NCBI GenBank assembly: GCA_039881045.1
Contig: JAYWVB010000040.1
Location: 248,001 to 312,000 of the forward strand
DNA length: 64,000 nucleotides
Direction: 5' to 3'
Origin: Chaetomium olivaceum
Taxonomy: Eukaryota > Ascomycota > Sordariomycetes > Sordariales > Chaetomiaceae
The position numbers were made by a program, and so were the translations under genes. The notes below the pieces were generated by a model. That model was not told the origin of the DNA. It ran no database searches and was given only the letters and a program-made list of their open reading frames with translations. The first letter of the stretch is position 1. Each line of letters begins with the position of its first letter. Below, piece by piece: positions 1-11,125 of the stretch.

Positions 1-611
1 TGCCACCGCTGGTCTCTGTGAAGAAGGTATCGAAGGAGCCGCCTTCGGCGAGGTCGGTGGCCTCGGGGTTCGGGCGGCCGTCAGGCAAGAGGCCGTGCTC
101 TAGCAGGTACCTAGAAACATTGGTTAGCCAAAATGGCGGCATAAAGAAAAGCGGTGAGCAGGTACTGACAGCTCCCAAGCGCTGTTGCCCAACTGGGCAC
201 CAGCCTGGCCCAGGTGGACGTGAAGGATCTGGCGAGCAGTCGTGTTAGCATTCAGCTTCGTACACTATGAAATCCATCTTGTGCAGCAAATTCAGCAACG
301 CCCTGGCGTTCCTAATAGCCGAGGTGTGGCGAGCTCGCCCGGCCCAGCAAGGCTAACAAACAAACAGCCGACTTGACCAGTCGTAAACTGCACCAAATCG
401 ATGCAAAATAAAGGGCAATGGTTGTTGTCGAAACACCATTGGGGCCGGGCAAGCAAACCATCACCAGATTTCATAGATCTGGACGGCGATGGCATCATCT
501 TGGCGGTCTCCGCATTGCGGGCGGGCCGCCGACCTGAAGGTATCGCCAACTGTGGACGGCCGGGTCGAGTCGCAAAGGGCAACGGTGGTGTGCTCTTACC
601 TCGCCTCTCAT
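1..611 (-). CDS. Alpha-tubulin, 5' part of gene (runs off the left edge)
   Basis: Structural subunit of the alpha/beta-tubulin heterodimer, the building block of cytoplasmic and spindle microtubules. On the minus strand the start is ATG at 611. Exon 1 is only 12 nt (609-611 ATG down to 600, MRGE), followed by a 371-nt intron (229-599, donor GTAAGA, branch GCTAAC). Exon 2 (170-228) encodes ILHVHLGQAGAQLGNSAWEL, the N-terminal GTP-binding segment. A 59-nt intron (111-169, donor GTCAGT, acceptor CTAG) precedes exon 3 (1-110), which reads YLLEHGLLPDGRPNP then EGGSFDTFFTETSGG. This is unmistakably alpha- rather than beta-tubulin. The MRGEILH start resembles the second (B-type) fungal alpha-tubulin paralogue; that subtype call is inference. 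Most of the protein lies outside the window. Confidence 0.95.
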
Positions 612-2053
612 CTTTACAGTGTATATGTGTCGAAATTAGAGGTGTCGATGGCTTCGGTGTAGAAGCAGAGCAGGGAGCGCACAGCGCGGTGCGGAGAGAG
701 CAACAGAAGAAAGGGTCGGCACCTGTCGTGGAATTGCGGAGTGGTTGAGTTGTCTGTGTGAATATTTGTGGGCCTAGCGGACTTGAAGGTCCCCTGTTGG
801 ATGCTTGGCGAGGGGCAGTTTCGTGGGGTTCAGTTCTCACCGCTTGCTCGCCCCTGTCTCAGCCGTCCAATGACCCACGCACACACTCGCGAGTCTTGGC
901 ACGGCGCATTCGGCAAAGTGGCACCGTGTGGGGATCCCGAACTTGGATGCAAGGCACAGTCCATCCGATCTCCAGATCTCTTTCTGATCAAGATCTTGGG
1001 GGCGCTCGGGCGTCAGCAGGACCAAACAACATGATCGGCAGGATGAGAGTAAGAAAAACGATAAGCTTTCCGCTCATCTCATCATCCACTCTAGAATATC
1101 TACAACATGTACAGAATACATTCTTTGACCCCTTAAGGTTACCAATCGACCATGGCCATAATCATGGCCGCGGGGCGATTGTTTCTCATCAGAGACGAGA
1201 CGGCAGGCCATGCTCCACGTTTCAAAACTTTCGAGACGACCGCCCCATCGGCCTTGGCCGAAACTCGTTGGCCTTTTCTTCGACAACGGAAGCTCAAAAC
1301 ACAGCCAGCTGCTGAAAAACAATGAAGCACATCATCTGAACATAATTGCCAAGATGCTTGGTAGGTTCTTATGAGGTCTGTGGCGTTCAGATCAGCGGCA
1401 CAGCGACAGGATTCACCATAAACACCACTTATACAATAAATTCGATCAACAAGAGCAAAACATATTTAAATACGAGATTGCAGCCATCATGTACAAGCTA
1501 GGAATTGAGTCTCCTGTATTTGAAGTACTAGGGACATCTCCTACTGCCGCCCCCATAGTTGGGTCTCGCCGCCCTCAGCTAACCTGGCCTTGGGGTTCGC
1601 AACCCGAACGCCAGGCATGTCCTCCGGACGAGGCAACCCACTATCATAGCCATCTGGGTGAGAAATTCATAGTGTTGTCGTTGTTTCAGGCTTGGTACGA
1701 CGCTTCTGGTTGAGAGTGGTCTAGTAGTTGAGACTGCCGGTTTCCCGGAGCTGGCTATGGCCCCCAGACTAGACGATATATAAATCTTGTCAATGTCTTC
1801 TTCAAGTCCGAACATCTTGAGCATCGCATCCAGCATCAAACCCATCCATCTACTTCCTTAACTTGTCTCTTCTCATCTCGTCCTCGCTCTCTGTCCGCCC
1901 ACAAACCGCACCATTGTTTCCCTGGAGCCATATCATCACCCCCTTCCCAACCACATTCGATTTGACTCTATAACTTTAGAACCGGCCATTGCATCCATTC
2001 AACTTCCTTACGCCAACACTTGACTCGCTGCCTGACATACTAGCACTCGAAAC
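612..2053. promoter_or_regulatory. Divergent promoter region between alpha-tubulin and the GH16 gene
   Basis: No coding sequence is convincing here. A good TATA box (TATATAAAT, 1777-1785) lies about 270 bp upstream of the GH16 start and on its strand, followed by a pyrimidine-rich stretch (1850-1980) typical of fungal transcription start regions. A second AT-rich patch with TTTAAAT lies near 1463. Confidence 0.5.
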
Positions 2054-3039
2054 ATGGTGGCACTCAACCCCTTATTGTTATTCGGGCTGTCTGGCTTCGC
2101 CGGCTTCAACGTCGACAAGCTCATCTCTTTTGACGGCGAGGCCGGTCAAGCCATAGACACGGCCGAATGGAACGTCATAACTAAGTGAGTACATGCAGCT
2201 TTCTTGTTTCCCCCACACCCCGTTCCATCACCATCCATCGACTAACCACACCCCCCAGCGTCCGGTACAACAACGAAGTCCAAGAATACACCACCTCGAC
2301 GGATAACATGCACCACTCGGGCAACGGCACGCTCCTCGTCATCCCGCTCCGCTCCGACTCCGGCCAATGGACCTCGGGCCGCATCGAGTCCACGGCCACC
2401 TACACGCCCCAAGACAAGAAGATCACGCGCTTCCAATCCTACCTCCGCTTCGGCGACAGCCCCAGGGAGAAACAACAAGGCATCTGGCCAGCCTTCTGGA
2501 CGCTGGGCGGCTCGTCGCGCACAGACGGCATCCCCTGGCCCGAGTGCGGCGAGCTGGACATCATGGAGCGCAAGAACGGCGAGCCCACCGCCCACGGCAC
2601 CCCGCACTGCGGGCCGGGCGACAGCCCCTGCGCCTCGCTGACCAAGTCGACACCGCTGGCGGATAACGGCTGGCATACGTGGGCGATCGAGGTCGACAGG
2701 ACGGACGGGGACTGGAAGAAGCAGACGATTCGCTGGGTGCTGGATGATAAGGAGTATAATAAGGTTAAGGGAGAGGATATGGAGAAGGAGGAGATTTGGA
2801 AGTCGGTTGCGCATACGCCGCATTACTTTATTTTGAATGTGGCTGTGGGCGGGAACTGGTGAGTTTTTCTTCCCTTTTCTTTTTGTTTTTCTTTCTGTTT
2901 CCAAGATAGAGATTGGTTTTGGCCTTGAGGAAGTTGAACTGACATGGTGAATTGTAGGCCTGGTCCCCCCAATGACAAGACGGCCGACGGTTTGGACAAC
3001 GCGTTGGAGGTCAAGTACATCGCTGTCGGGTCAAAGTAG
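2054..3039 (+). CDS. Secreted GH16 family beta-glucanase
   Basis: Glycoside hydrolase family 16 enzyme, likely an endo-beta-1,3(4)-glucanase acting on laminarin- or lichenin-type glucans outside the cell. Exons are 2054-2184, 2259-2858 and 2958-3039, giving about 270 aa. The catalytic motif GELDIME, with two glutamates flanking the aspartate, is in exon 2. The surrounding IWPAFWTLGG and GWHTWAIEVDR segments and HYFILNVAVGGNWPGPPND near the end are standard GH16 beta-sandwich blocks. The N-terminus (MVALNPLLLFGLSGFAG) looks like a short signal peptide. Both introns have consensus borders and restore the frame exactly. No carbohydrate-binding module or GPI signal is visible. Its stop is 108 bp from that of the convergent regulator. 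Exact substrate cannot be told from sequence alone. Confidence 0.9.
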
Positions 3040-3146
3040 TAGCGATTGTCTGCTGTGTTTTTGGTTCTTTTGTTTAGCGTTTTACTTCTTTAGCGAGCAT
3101 TTGGTTTCAATTTCAGAGAGTGGGTGGTGGTAGAAAACCATCTTAC

Positions 3147-4825
3147 TTACCATTCTATCTTCATTTCTTCCGATACTGTGCCTCGTTGAGCAGAGTTAGC
3201 CTGAAACACCCTCGTCGGCCCATTCACCGAATCATCCTTGAGTTGTTTCAAGGTCTCAAACAGTGCTTCGTTCTCGGGCGACGTTGTGCTTCTGGCCCCG
3301 ATGTATTCCAACGCGATTTCGAGTAGGAGAGCGGCGTTTTGTTGTCCGTACAGCCCTGCGCTGGGTTGGAGAAGAATACCGAGGGCTGTCGTAAGATTGC
3401 GAGCATGATGCATCGGATCTGTACGTGCGGGAAGATCTCCGTGCATTCTGGACACCGACCGGAGGATGGTATACAAAACGAGGGAAGTGGTCCAATACAG
3501 AGCCATCCCGTGGACTTGGGCGATATGTATGACAAGGTCTTCTTCCCGAGGCTCCCCACTAGACTCCTTGCTGGCATCAATGAGCCCGGATAACAGGCCC
3601 ACCCACGTTAGAAGTTGTTGATGATGCTCCCAGCATTTCTGTTCGAGTTCAACTTCCAAGGCCGCTCGCTTGCTCGCGTCGGCGCAGAGCCTCATGCTGT
3701 CAAAATCCTCAACGAGCCGGGGCATGTCGACCAAGACGTCCACAAGAATGTCCTTGAAATCTTTAGGAATTTTCTGCCAGGGGATGCTTTTCCATTCTGG
3801 GGCGCCCAGCACCAAACGCTTCCGTTGGAGAATCGCGGATAGTGCCTGCGTCGTGTGAGACCAGACCACGCATGAGACAACTTGGACATTGCGCCCTGGA
3901 AAAGGAGAACTCACCATCTCAACCCTTTCATCGGCAAGTACGTGATGTGCCTCACCGTCGATGTGAGCCGCCGGCGTTCTCGTAATAAATAAAGCAAGTT
4001 CCCCGGCATGATGGCGTTGCAAGGTTTGAGATCGATTGGGCGTTAAGCTGTCCTCTGGCGTAGAGAAAGCCTGTAGAAGTGAGATATCAGCCATTCATCC
4101 CCGTTCTGGCTGCCACTGTGGGCAACATCATCCATACCTCAAACATGCCCAGCAGTTTAATAGTTGCTATCAATGTGGCCCTTCTCGGCCCTTGTGTCCC
4201 AGCCAAAGACCTTCTCAAATTAGCGAGTGCTTCCCCGTAGAGCCTCGAACCCTCCCTGAGCATCCACGCGGCCCCGTTGCGTTTTCCGGTCAAGAGGAGG
4301 CAGTTGGCCCACAAGGCATATCTCAGACAGTCATCCTCCCGGTTAAAACTCCGCGCTGTTTCCGTCCAGGCGCACGTGTAACTCCTAGCAACGCTGCTCG
4401 GGATAGGTTGCCCCGACGGGAAGTAGGCCTCCCAGAAGTTATCGATGCATCGCCTCTCATCCTCGGGCCGTGCCAGCAGACGAAGGTTGGTGATGTTACT
4501 CGACACCTGGTTGTGTTGGATGATGCGCTGCCACAAAGGACCGGCCGAAGATGGGGTGGGGGGTGCAGTATAACCTGCCTGCCGGCTGTGCGGCGTGCTC
4601 ACGACGAAGACACGTTCGGCGGCGTAGCCCCCACATACCAAACCAAGCTTCCTGCATTGCCCACACGCGGGTCTTTCGAGATCACACTGGGTAGATAACC
4701 CGGCAGTTAGTCCATCGTTGTCTCGATGACCACAACATTCCGAACTCTGTGACTCGCTCACTCACCCCCTTTCTCCGCTTCCGACATGTGATGCAGCCCT
4801 TAGAGCGACCGGGAACTCCCACCAT
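3147..4825 (-). CDS. Zn2Cys6 transcription factor, fungal-specific (DUF3468-like)
   Basis: Probable DNA-binding regulator of about 487 aa. Exon 1 (4766-4825) starts MVGVPGRSKGCITCRKRRKG and exon 2 (4138-4686) continues CDLERPACGQCRKLGLVCGGY. Together they form the C-x2-C-x6-C...C-x2-C-x6-C binuclear zinc cluster, split by a 79-nt intron. A second intron (4071-4137) joins FE to AFSTPED in exon 3 (from 4070). A further 69-nt stretch (3846-3914) has GTGAGT and GCAG borders and a length divisible by three, so it may be spliced or retained without breaking frame; splicing gives RVEMALSAILQRK, which looks better. The C-terminal part resembles the helical domain of fungal regulators. Target genes are unknown. 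The flanking GH16 and SGNH-like genes are candidates only by position. Confidence 0.88.
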
Positions 4826-5620
4826 GGTGTCGTGTGGTGTCTTGGATGTGGGATTGCGCGCGAAATCAGGCTTCTTTTGGAAGAAAACGGTGGAGTGCTC
4901 TCGAGGTTCGTTCCCTCTCGGGATCTTCCCTCTTATTCACCCGAGACAGACTCCGTTATGCCCTGTGGCTCCCAGTCCTGAGTCTTTCCCCGGCTCATAG
5001 TATCGGTACAAATCTGTCTACATCTCCCCGCGGGGTAATCATATAAGCGTCCATATGACAGGCCAGCCTGGGATACCGACTTGAACCTCTTCAATCGCGT
5101 GGTGCTGCCCTGAACCGGGCTCCTTGGCAGAGGACGGAGGACGTTCCGGGCTCCGTCGTCCACTCATGAGCAGAACCGAGTCACTCCCGGCTGATGCGCT
5201 AAACCGTAACGGGCCTCATTTTGCGCCCGCCAATCGAAGATGCCCGGTTTATTCCACGGTTCCGCCCCGAGGGATGGCCGCTCAACCACCCGGTCAAGCC
5301 GACTCCAACGCCGATGGGAGCACGGAGGATATGATAATCTATCCCCTCCTCCAGATTGTGTCAGGTTGGAGTCTGTGAGAAACCGGATAACGAAGCCGGC
5401 AATGATGACCGAAGATGCTTCCTCTTCCTGTGACGTTGAGAGCAGCCCAGGCGATGACTTGCCTCCAGCTTGATCGAGTCGGGCTCAGGTATAAGTAAGG
5501 CTGGATCTTCCGGTGAGAGAGAGGATGCTGCCAGCTTGCCAGGCACTTAAACACTCAAGACAGCCACCGCCGTCCATAATCACGAGCACAAACGCCCCGA
5601 CAAAGCACCCACGACTCAAA
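4826..5620. other. Divergent intergenic region, promoters
   Basis: Lies between the regulator (minus) and the SGNH-like gene (plus). A TATA-like GTATAAGTAAG at about 5489 sits some 130 bp upstream of the latter. No other feature was seen. Confidence 0.4.
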
Positions 5621-6131
5621 ATGCAGTTGACCCTCGCCCCCCTCATCATCGGCCTCGCCACGGCCATGCCCTCCTCCAAGCGGACCCTACGGCACCGGCG
5701 GGCTTGTCGTCCAGTCCTGGACCAACACCAACTCAGCGAGCTGGGGCAAGTTCGACCAGCAAGCCACCCAGCACGGCGGCAAACCCTCTTCGGTCTGGAT
5801 CCAGATCTGCATCTTCCAGAACCCGGGCGCCACCTACGACGAGGTCAGGCAGCTGGTGGCCAATGCACGGCAGCACGCTGCGCCGGCGGCTAAGATCTAT
5901 ATCACGGGCCAGCCGCTGTATCCGGACAACCCGACGAGTTGTTTTCTGGCGGGGCCGCAGGGCCCGCAGCTTACTGTTGATTTGGCTCGGCGCGCTGGTG
6001 CTGATGCTGCGCTGAACGTTACCTACCCGGGGGACTTTAACTTGATGCGGGGTGAGGTCCAGGACGGTTGTCATGCTAATGCCGCTGGCCAGAGCTCGCT
6101 GGGAAAGCAGGCGCTGGCGTTTTGGGGTTGA
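5621..6131 (+). pseudogene. Secreted SGNH-like hydrolase gene with apparent frameshift
   Basis: The start MQLTLAPLIIGLATAMPSSK is a signal peptide. About 20 codons later (near 5682) the conserved protein continues in the +1 frame as PYGTGGLVVQSWTN, then SSVWIQICIFQNPGATYDEV, GQPLYPDNPTSCFLAG and finally DGCHANAAGQSSLGKQALAFWG to the TGA at 6129-6131. The D-x-C-H motif at the end resembles block V of SGNH/GDSL esterases and lipases, and the whole looks like small secreted fungal hydrolases. No intron with acceptable borders bridges the two frames, so either one base is extra, two are missing, or the gene is disrupted. An upstream GDSL block is not visible, so the catalytic call is tentative. 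Promoter and signal peptide are otherwise normal. Confidence 0.6.
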
Positions 6132-7132
6132 GGGATTGGGATGGAATTGGTCGTGTGGTGTGGTTGTGTCCCTGTGGCGGAGAGCAATTGCGTCTCCGTT
6201 GCTGTCGAAGGATGAAACGGTCCCACGGCAGGGTTGAGACGTTGCTGGTGGTGATGCCCATTCGCTGCGGTCGATGCTCTACACAGTATTACGTGGTGAT
6301 GAGGTGGTTAGTTGAAGTCGTCAATACAGACACAGCCCGATCCTCAATAGACCAGATGTACATTTGCCGAGGAATATTTCAAGTGCTCATCACAACGGCG
6401 TCTTGTGGTTGCAGTTGAGTATCGAAGCAAGAAGTCAGGTTGTTTTCCAATTTATTGGATCGGTAGGACGTTAAAAACCGTGGAAGTAATTTCACGCCCT
6501 TGAGTTAGGGACGGGTTAATGTCTTGTTGTTCCTTCCATCATTCCATTTTTTATTGCGGTTCTATCTCGGTTGACCTTTTATGTCCTCGTACGAAGTACT
6601 TTCCCTCTCTTCCATTATGTTCTGCCCGATTCGTGTTGCGCTCACATTGCTCTTGTTTCCTCTGTGTTGTCTATTCGAAGGGATCATAAAAGCGCTCTCC
6701 TTAGATGTGGGACTCGAGGTGCACATTGAATACGCTGCTCTGTTTGCATGCACCGAGAGAACAATAAGCACATGTCTGTGGTGGTTGGCCGGGACGGCGA
6801 GATGCAGCTAGACGGGAACATGCATGCAGATGTTGATCACTTTGAACATCCGGTGTCTCAGATAGTAACAGGGGTATCACATTCAGCAACGCCATGGCTA
6901 GACGAACAGCATGCTATCACCCGCAAAGCTCCCCTCTTCTCTCCAGCCATCAAACGCGCCGCCACACATAAACGAGATACACTGCAATGCAAACCCTTCC
7001 TTTCGTGATGCCATTATGGTGACTCGTCATTTTGGTGCAGATACTGCAACTCGGGAATAAAAATCCACACATTAAACGCGCTTGAAAACCATTACCACCA
7101 AATAAAAAAGGATCTAGCAGTCACGTCCATGC
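6132..7132. other. Convergent intergenic region, no gene seen
   Basis: About 1 kb between the 3' ends of the SGNH-like and Kre9-like genes. Reading frames here are short and lack splice-linked continuity or recognisable motifs. Confidence 0.5.
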
Positions 7133-7918
7133 TTAAAGAGCCAGGACGGCCATGGCGACACCACCGAGCATGGCGAAAGAGCCAGCGGCGAGCGAGGCAA
7201 CGCCGTTGGTAGCGATGCTGGAGGTGGAGGTGGCGGTCTCACTGGGGGTCTCCGAGATGGGGCTAGTGGTGATGGTGGACGAGGGGCTGACCGTGGTGGA
7301 CAGGTTGCCCTTGATAGTGGACGAGATGATGGTGGACGAGGGAACCGAGAAGGTGGTGCTGGTGACAGACTTGGTGGTGGTCTTGGTCGAGGCCTTGCTC
7401 GAGCTCGTCGAGGTCTCGGAGTCGTCGTCGGTGGCGGTAGCAGTGTGGAGTGGCGGTGGCCTCAGCCGAGCTCGAGCTGCCGCTCTCGTCGGCGACAATT
7501 TGGAAGGGGAAGCCGTACTGGAAGACGCTGGCGTCGGACTCCAGGGTGATCATGATGCCGTAGGTCTCCAGGTCGCCCAGGGAAGAGGGCACGCTCCAGC
7601 TGTAGGAGCCATCCTCACCATCGACACCCTCTGTTGAGCACAAGCGTGGTTAGTGACGTTGTTCTTCTTCAACCAAGTGCACGGACATGTCTTACTCGCG
7701 ATGGTGTCAACGACAGAGAGCGTCTGGGGAGAGGATCCACCAAGCAGGCCGATCGTGATCTCACCCGGGTGGGCGGCGCTGGGCTGCCACACGATCTCAT
7801 ACGTCGATCCGGCAGGGACCTGCTCGCCCTTTACGGGCTTGGTAATGACGTTGAAACCCTCGGTCTGAGCCATGACGGCGGTCGCAAAAGCGAAAAGGGC
7901 GGTGATGGAGAAGCGCAT
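7133..7918 (-). CDS. Kre9/KNH1-type Ser/Thr-rich GPI-anchored wall protein, apparent frameshift
   Basis: Cell-surface protein of the family named for yeast KRE9/KNH1, linked to wall glucan organisation. Exon 1 (7696-7918) encodes signal peptide MRFSITALFAFATAVMAQ and FNVITKPVKGEQVPAGSTY. A 65-nt intron (7631-7695, donor GTAAGA, branch CACTAAC) joins to KGVDGEDGSYSWSVPSSLGD and ASVFQYGFPFQI, the conserved domain. A Ser/Thr-rich stalk (about 7170-7440) and a hydrophobic tail ending AMLGGVAMAVLAL supply a GPI-attachment signal, stop at 7133. Between EATATP and TATATDDDSET, near 7450-7460, the frame changes by one base in repetitive GCCACC sequence. No intron explains it. A sequence error is the simplest reading, because both sides look fully selected. 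Confidence 0.8.
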
Positions 7919-9334
7919 CTTTGCTGTTTTGGGATGGGTTACACAACAACGGTGATCGGCGAAAAGAATGAGAGACGGGGGCCGGTAAAAGAGCGACTAG
8001 AGTGCGATATAAAGAATGACTGGATTTAAAAGAATGACTTGCGGCTGAGCACCACGATTTTGACAGGCAGAGACGCGTTGGAGGGTAGGAAAGAAAAAGG
8101 AAGCGGGAGAGGGGGGGAGGTCGGCTGGTTTTCAGTGCAGCCAAGGCGCACGCTGACTTGTGCTCGGATTGCTTGGATTGCATGGGATGGGATGGGGATG
8201 GCATGCTGCTGCGCCTTTTGGATAAAATGACACGGGGGTCGGCTCCCCCTCGAATTCTCTCTCGCAGAGTTTGACCATTCTGGAGTGTCTGGCCCCCAGT
8301 TCCCCCCCCAGCGGTTGCCTGCTCGCACCAACACGCCAAGCTCATTGGCCGAACCTTCAGCCGATACCGACGATACCCTGGCGTATTCGGCGCCTTCATT
8401 TCTCTTGTCATTCCTTTGCAATGGTGCGAGTCGACGGTTTGGCCGCCCCACAAGGCACGTCCCATCGAATGCTGCCCCCCCAGAGCCTTGGCTTACGGTG
8501 GGTCGTCCGGGCTTTCTCAGGGGCAAGAGCCAATCAGGACGAGTCTCGAGTGTGCTTTGGTGCAGGAACCCGCCCGGATCCTCGTCCGTTGCGCGCTTGT
8601 CACTTCGATGAGTCCAGGAATTCATCAGTTCCCGCAGCCCACAAAAAACTTGAAAAAAAAGAAGCACTCGGAAATCGGCAAGTCAGAGAGACCCTCCACG
8701 GGGTTGCCAAAAATGGATTGCTCCGTCCACACCATCCCATTTCAACAAGAAAAAACCAGGAATCCGTTAGGCGAAGTCAAGGCCCAGCCAGAATCCCAGG
8801 ATCCCAGAATCCTTCAGCCGCAATGCTGGGCATCATTGCTGATTCGTGCTTACTCCTCTTTGAAGAACTCGGAGCCAAAGCAGCGACGAGCTGTGCAATC
8901 AACTTCTCCAGACAACAAGCCACACCATCAACCTGTCTCACATGCAGCCCTATGAGGAGCGTAAGGGCGGCGGACAGAAAATCGGGGGAGTCTCAATCGA
9001 GCAACAGCCGTCGGGGCAACCGAGTGCATTTCTCAGCAAACCTGTCCAAATGGTGGTTTTCGACCCAACCAACTCTCAGACCGACATGTCGCATCTCACG
9101 GGGCAATTTCCTAGCCGAGCGCCTTTCACCCGCGCACAAGTTCTCTGCAGCCGCTTCGAACGGTGATTGCTGGGCGACGACGTTCTGCAGCAACACCACT
9201 TCATTGGATTTGGCTCATCATAACACACAGCCACATCGCATAACCCATCAACCACTTTCAGCCCCACGTCATTTTCTCTCACCCCCCGAATGCCGACTCG
9301 GTCAACCACTCCTTCATCGCTTCAAGACGATGAT
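7919..9334. other. Intergenic region upstream of the Kre9-like gene
   Basis: Contains the promoter of the minus-strand Kre9-like gene (TATA-like ATATAAAG near 8009). A long plus-strand open frame (8271-9338) crosses it but has no domain, signal or splice context and is treated as chance. Confidence 0.4.
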
Positions 9335-9947
9335 TTAACCCTCCCAGGTGTAGCTGCCGCCCATGTTGAGCAGCCAGATCAGGCTGTTGAACTCGACATC
9401 CAGGCTCTTAATCTGCCACCAGCCCTCGCGTTTGGTTGTTCCAATGAGGGTGAGGCCCCGGCTAGGCTGGTTGGCCGCGCCAAAGGTGGCATGCCAGCGC
9501 AGGCCGATGGCCTCGCAGTCAACGGCGTCAATGCTGTCGATCTCGACAGGGAACGGGGGGTTTGACAATTGCTTGTTAACCAACAGCGTCAGTCACGCCA
9601 TTTCGAGCTGCAGTCCCGCGAAATCGCCAACCGAAAATGGTTCAGAGACTGCATGACGTACCGCTTCCATAAAGATCTCCTTGGTCGCAAACGTTGGCTC
9701 ACCCAGCGGCCGGTGGATGAAGGTGTTGATGCTGTCAGACCGGTCGACGAAATCCGAAGCGCAGTACTTTTCGGCGTCTTCCGGCTTTGTAGTTGGCGAT
9801 GAGCCGCTTGTAGATCTCGACGATCTCGGTGGCTTCCTCACGAGTCATGCAGGCTTTGTCGTCGCGTGGGGGGACCGACCCAACGGAGGAGGGCAGCGCG
9901 AGCGCCAAGCTGGCGAAAGTGGTGACGGCGAGAGTCGAGAAGCGCAT
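9335..9947 (-). CDS. Secreted NTF2-like-fold protein, apparent frameshift
   Basis: Small secreted protein of a family common in Sordariomycetes. Exon 1 (9662-9947) has signal peptide MRFSTLAVTTFASLALALP and CMTREEATEIVEIYKRLIANY, then AEKYCASDFVDRSDSINTFI and FATKEIFMEA. Exon 2 (9335-9571) carries NPPFPVEIDSIDAVDCEAIG, LRWHATFGAANQPSRG and DVEFNSLIWLLNMGGSYTWEG. The intron (9572-9661) has donor GTACGT and acceptor AAG, the weaker point of the model. Near 9786-9788 the run AAA (coding strand) should be AA for the frame to continue as NYKPEDAEKYC, so a one-base insertion is inferred. The fold call rests on overall resemblance to NTF2/SnoaL-like proteins; function is unknown. The signal peptide is almost the same type as that of the Kre9-like neighbour. 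Confidence 0.7.
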
Positions 9948-11125
9948 GTTGTTTGTGATGAGTGAACTTGATGTTGACGGCGAAGCTTGCTGGTGAACTC
10001 ATCCAACAGCCTCTCCCTTCCCCCTCGATCGTACCCGTACTTATACATTACTCCATCGGACTTCATCGACATCCGTTGCCAGGCCCGCGATGTGAGCCGT
10101 GTCATTTTGAAGCCCAAATCCATTTCTCCAAACCTTCAAATTGGGAGCTGAATTTATCCAGCTAACTCCGGTTTGGGATTTAATAACGAACTGACGGACG
10201 TCCGGTCGACGACGACGCTTGAACCGCGATTCAGCATCACCGAGTTACTAGGAACAAGCTCACGTATTCATGTGTCGGGGACTCCGTGTCACAATTTGGC
10301 GAGGTCCTAGCGACGGTTGTCCGGGCGGTTCGGACCCGAGCACCGCTCCCTTCATCAATCTGTTCCTGCAGCTTGATATGATCACGAAGCAGCAAGAGGA
10401 TTACAGTTGCTGTCCAAAAATAAGTCATGGGATGATCAGACTGCTGGGGAAAGGTGTGGTTAAAGGGTCTGGGAACCCCCTGTTCCCCGAACGTCAGGCT
10501 CATCGAGCACTCCAGAGTCATTCTCCACAACGTGGAGAGCTTGCTTGACCTAATATATCGAACCAGGCAGTCATTGATATCAACCATAACAAGATGCCTG
10601 CTTTTAATGCTCGTTCAGAACTGTTCGGCCGCTCGAGGACTTTGTTCGCGGATGGAAAGGCGTCGCACGCCGAAGGTAGTCATGGAACACGTCACGTGAT
10701 ACCCTTTAACATCACCCCATGATTCTGAATCGGCTTGTCAGCTAGTCATAGGAAGTCCTTGCCATATACCGCATTGTTTTGTGTCTTTTCTATTATTCTC
10801 ATAATAACAATGTACTATCATCACATATACGGAACAGCATCCCAGAATGAGGGGTTGGTATGTGGTCAAGCGACGAACAGCTGGAGGAAACATGCACCTA
10901 TCTTAGTCACTTTTTGCCCGCTGCCACACTGTGTGTTTGATGATGAGCCCGTTCACACTGCAGGCGCAAAAACCATAAAACTTTCGACCCAACTGCGAAA
11001 GCACATTTGCAACCAAATCGGTGTGCGCACGAAACCAACTATTCGCAACAATACAACATACGCGACCAAGGAATCAAGCATAGGTACCTATCCAAAAAAA
11101 AAGAACCTCTCTACCAAACGAAGAA
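9948..11125. other. Intergenic region with one weak exon candidate
   Basis: About 1.2 kb. Apart from the minus-strand candidate at 10265-10587, listed separately, nothing is recognisable. An AT-rich segment lies at 10780-10850. Confidence 0.4.
10265..10587 (-). CDS. Possible exon or gene remnant, unknown
   Basis: A minus-strand frame from 10587 reads through HPMTYFWTATVILLLLRDHI and KLQEQIDEGSGARVRTA and ends in a good splice donor (GTGAGC at about 10264-10259) after TESPTHEY. The downstream exon could not be found. It contains one hydrophobic segment. I do not recognise a family. It may be a remnant or a chance frame. Confidence 0.2.

Noticed and set aside
2242..2904. Minus-strand frame over the GH16 gene
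   Set aside because: Antisense shadow of a gene with clear catalytic motif and introns.
8271..9338. A 355-codon plus-strand open frame
   Set aside because: No domain, signal peptide or splice context; composition looks random, and it overlaps the end of the NTF2-like gene.
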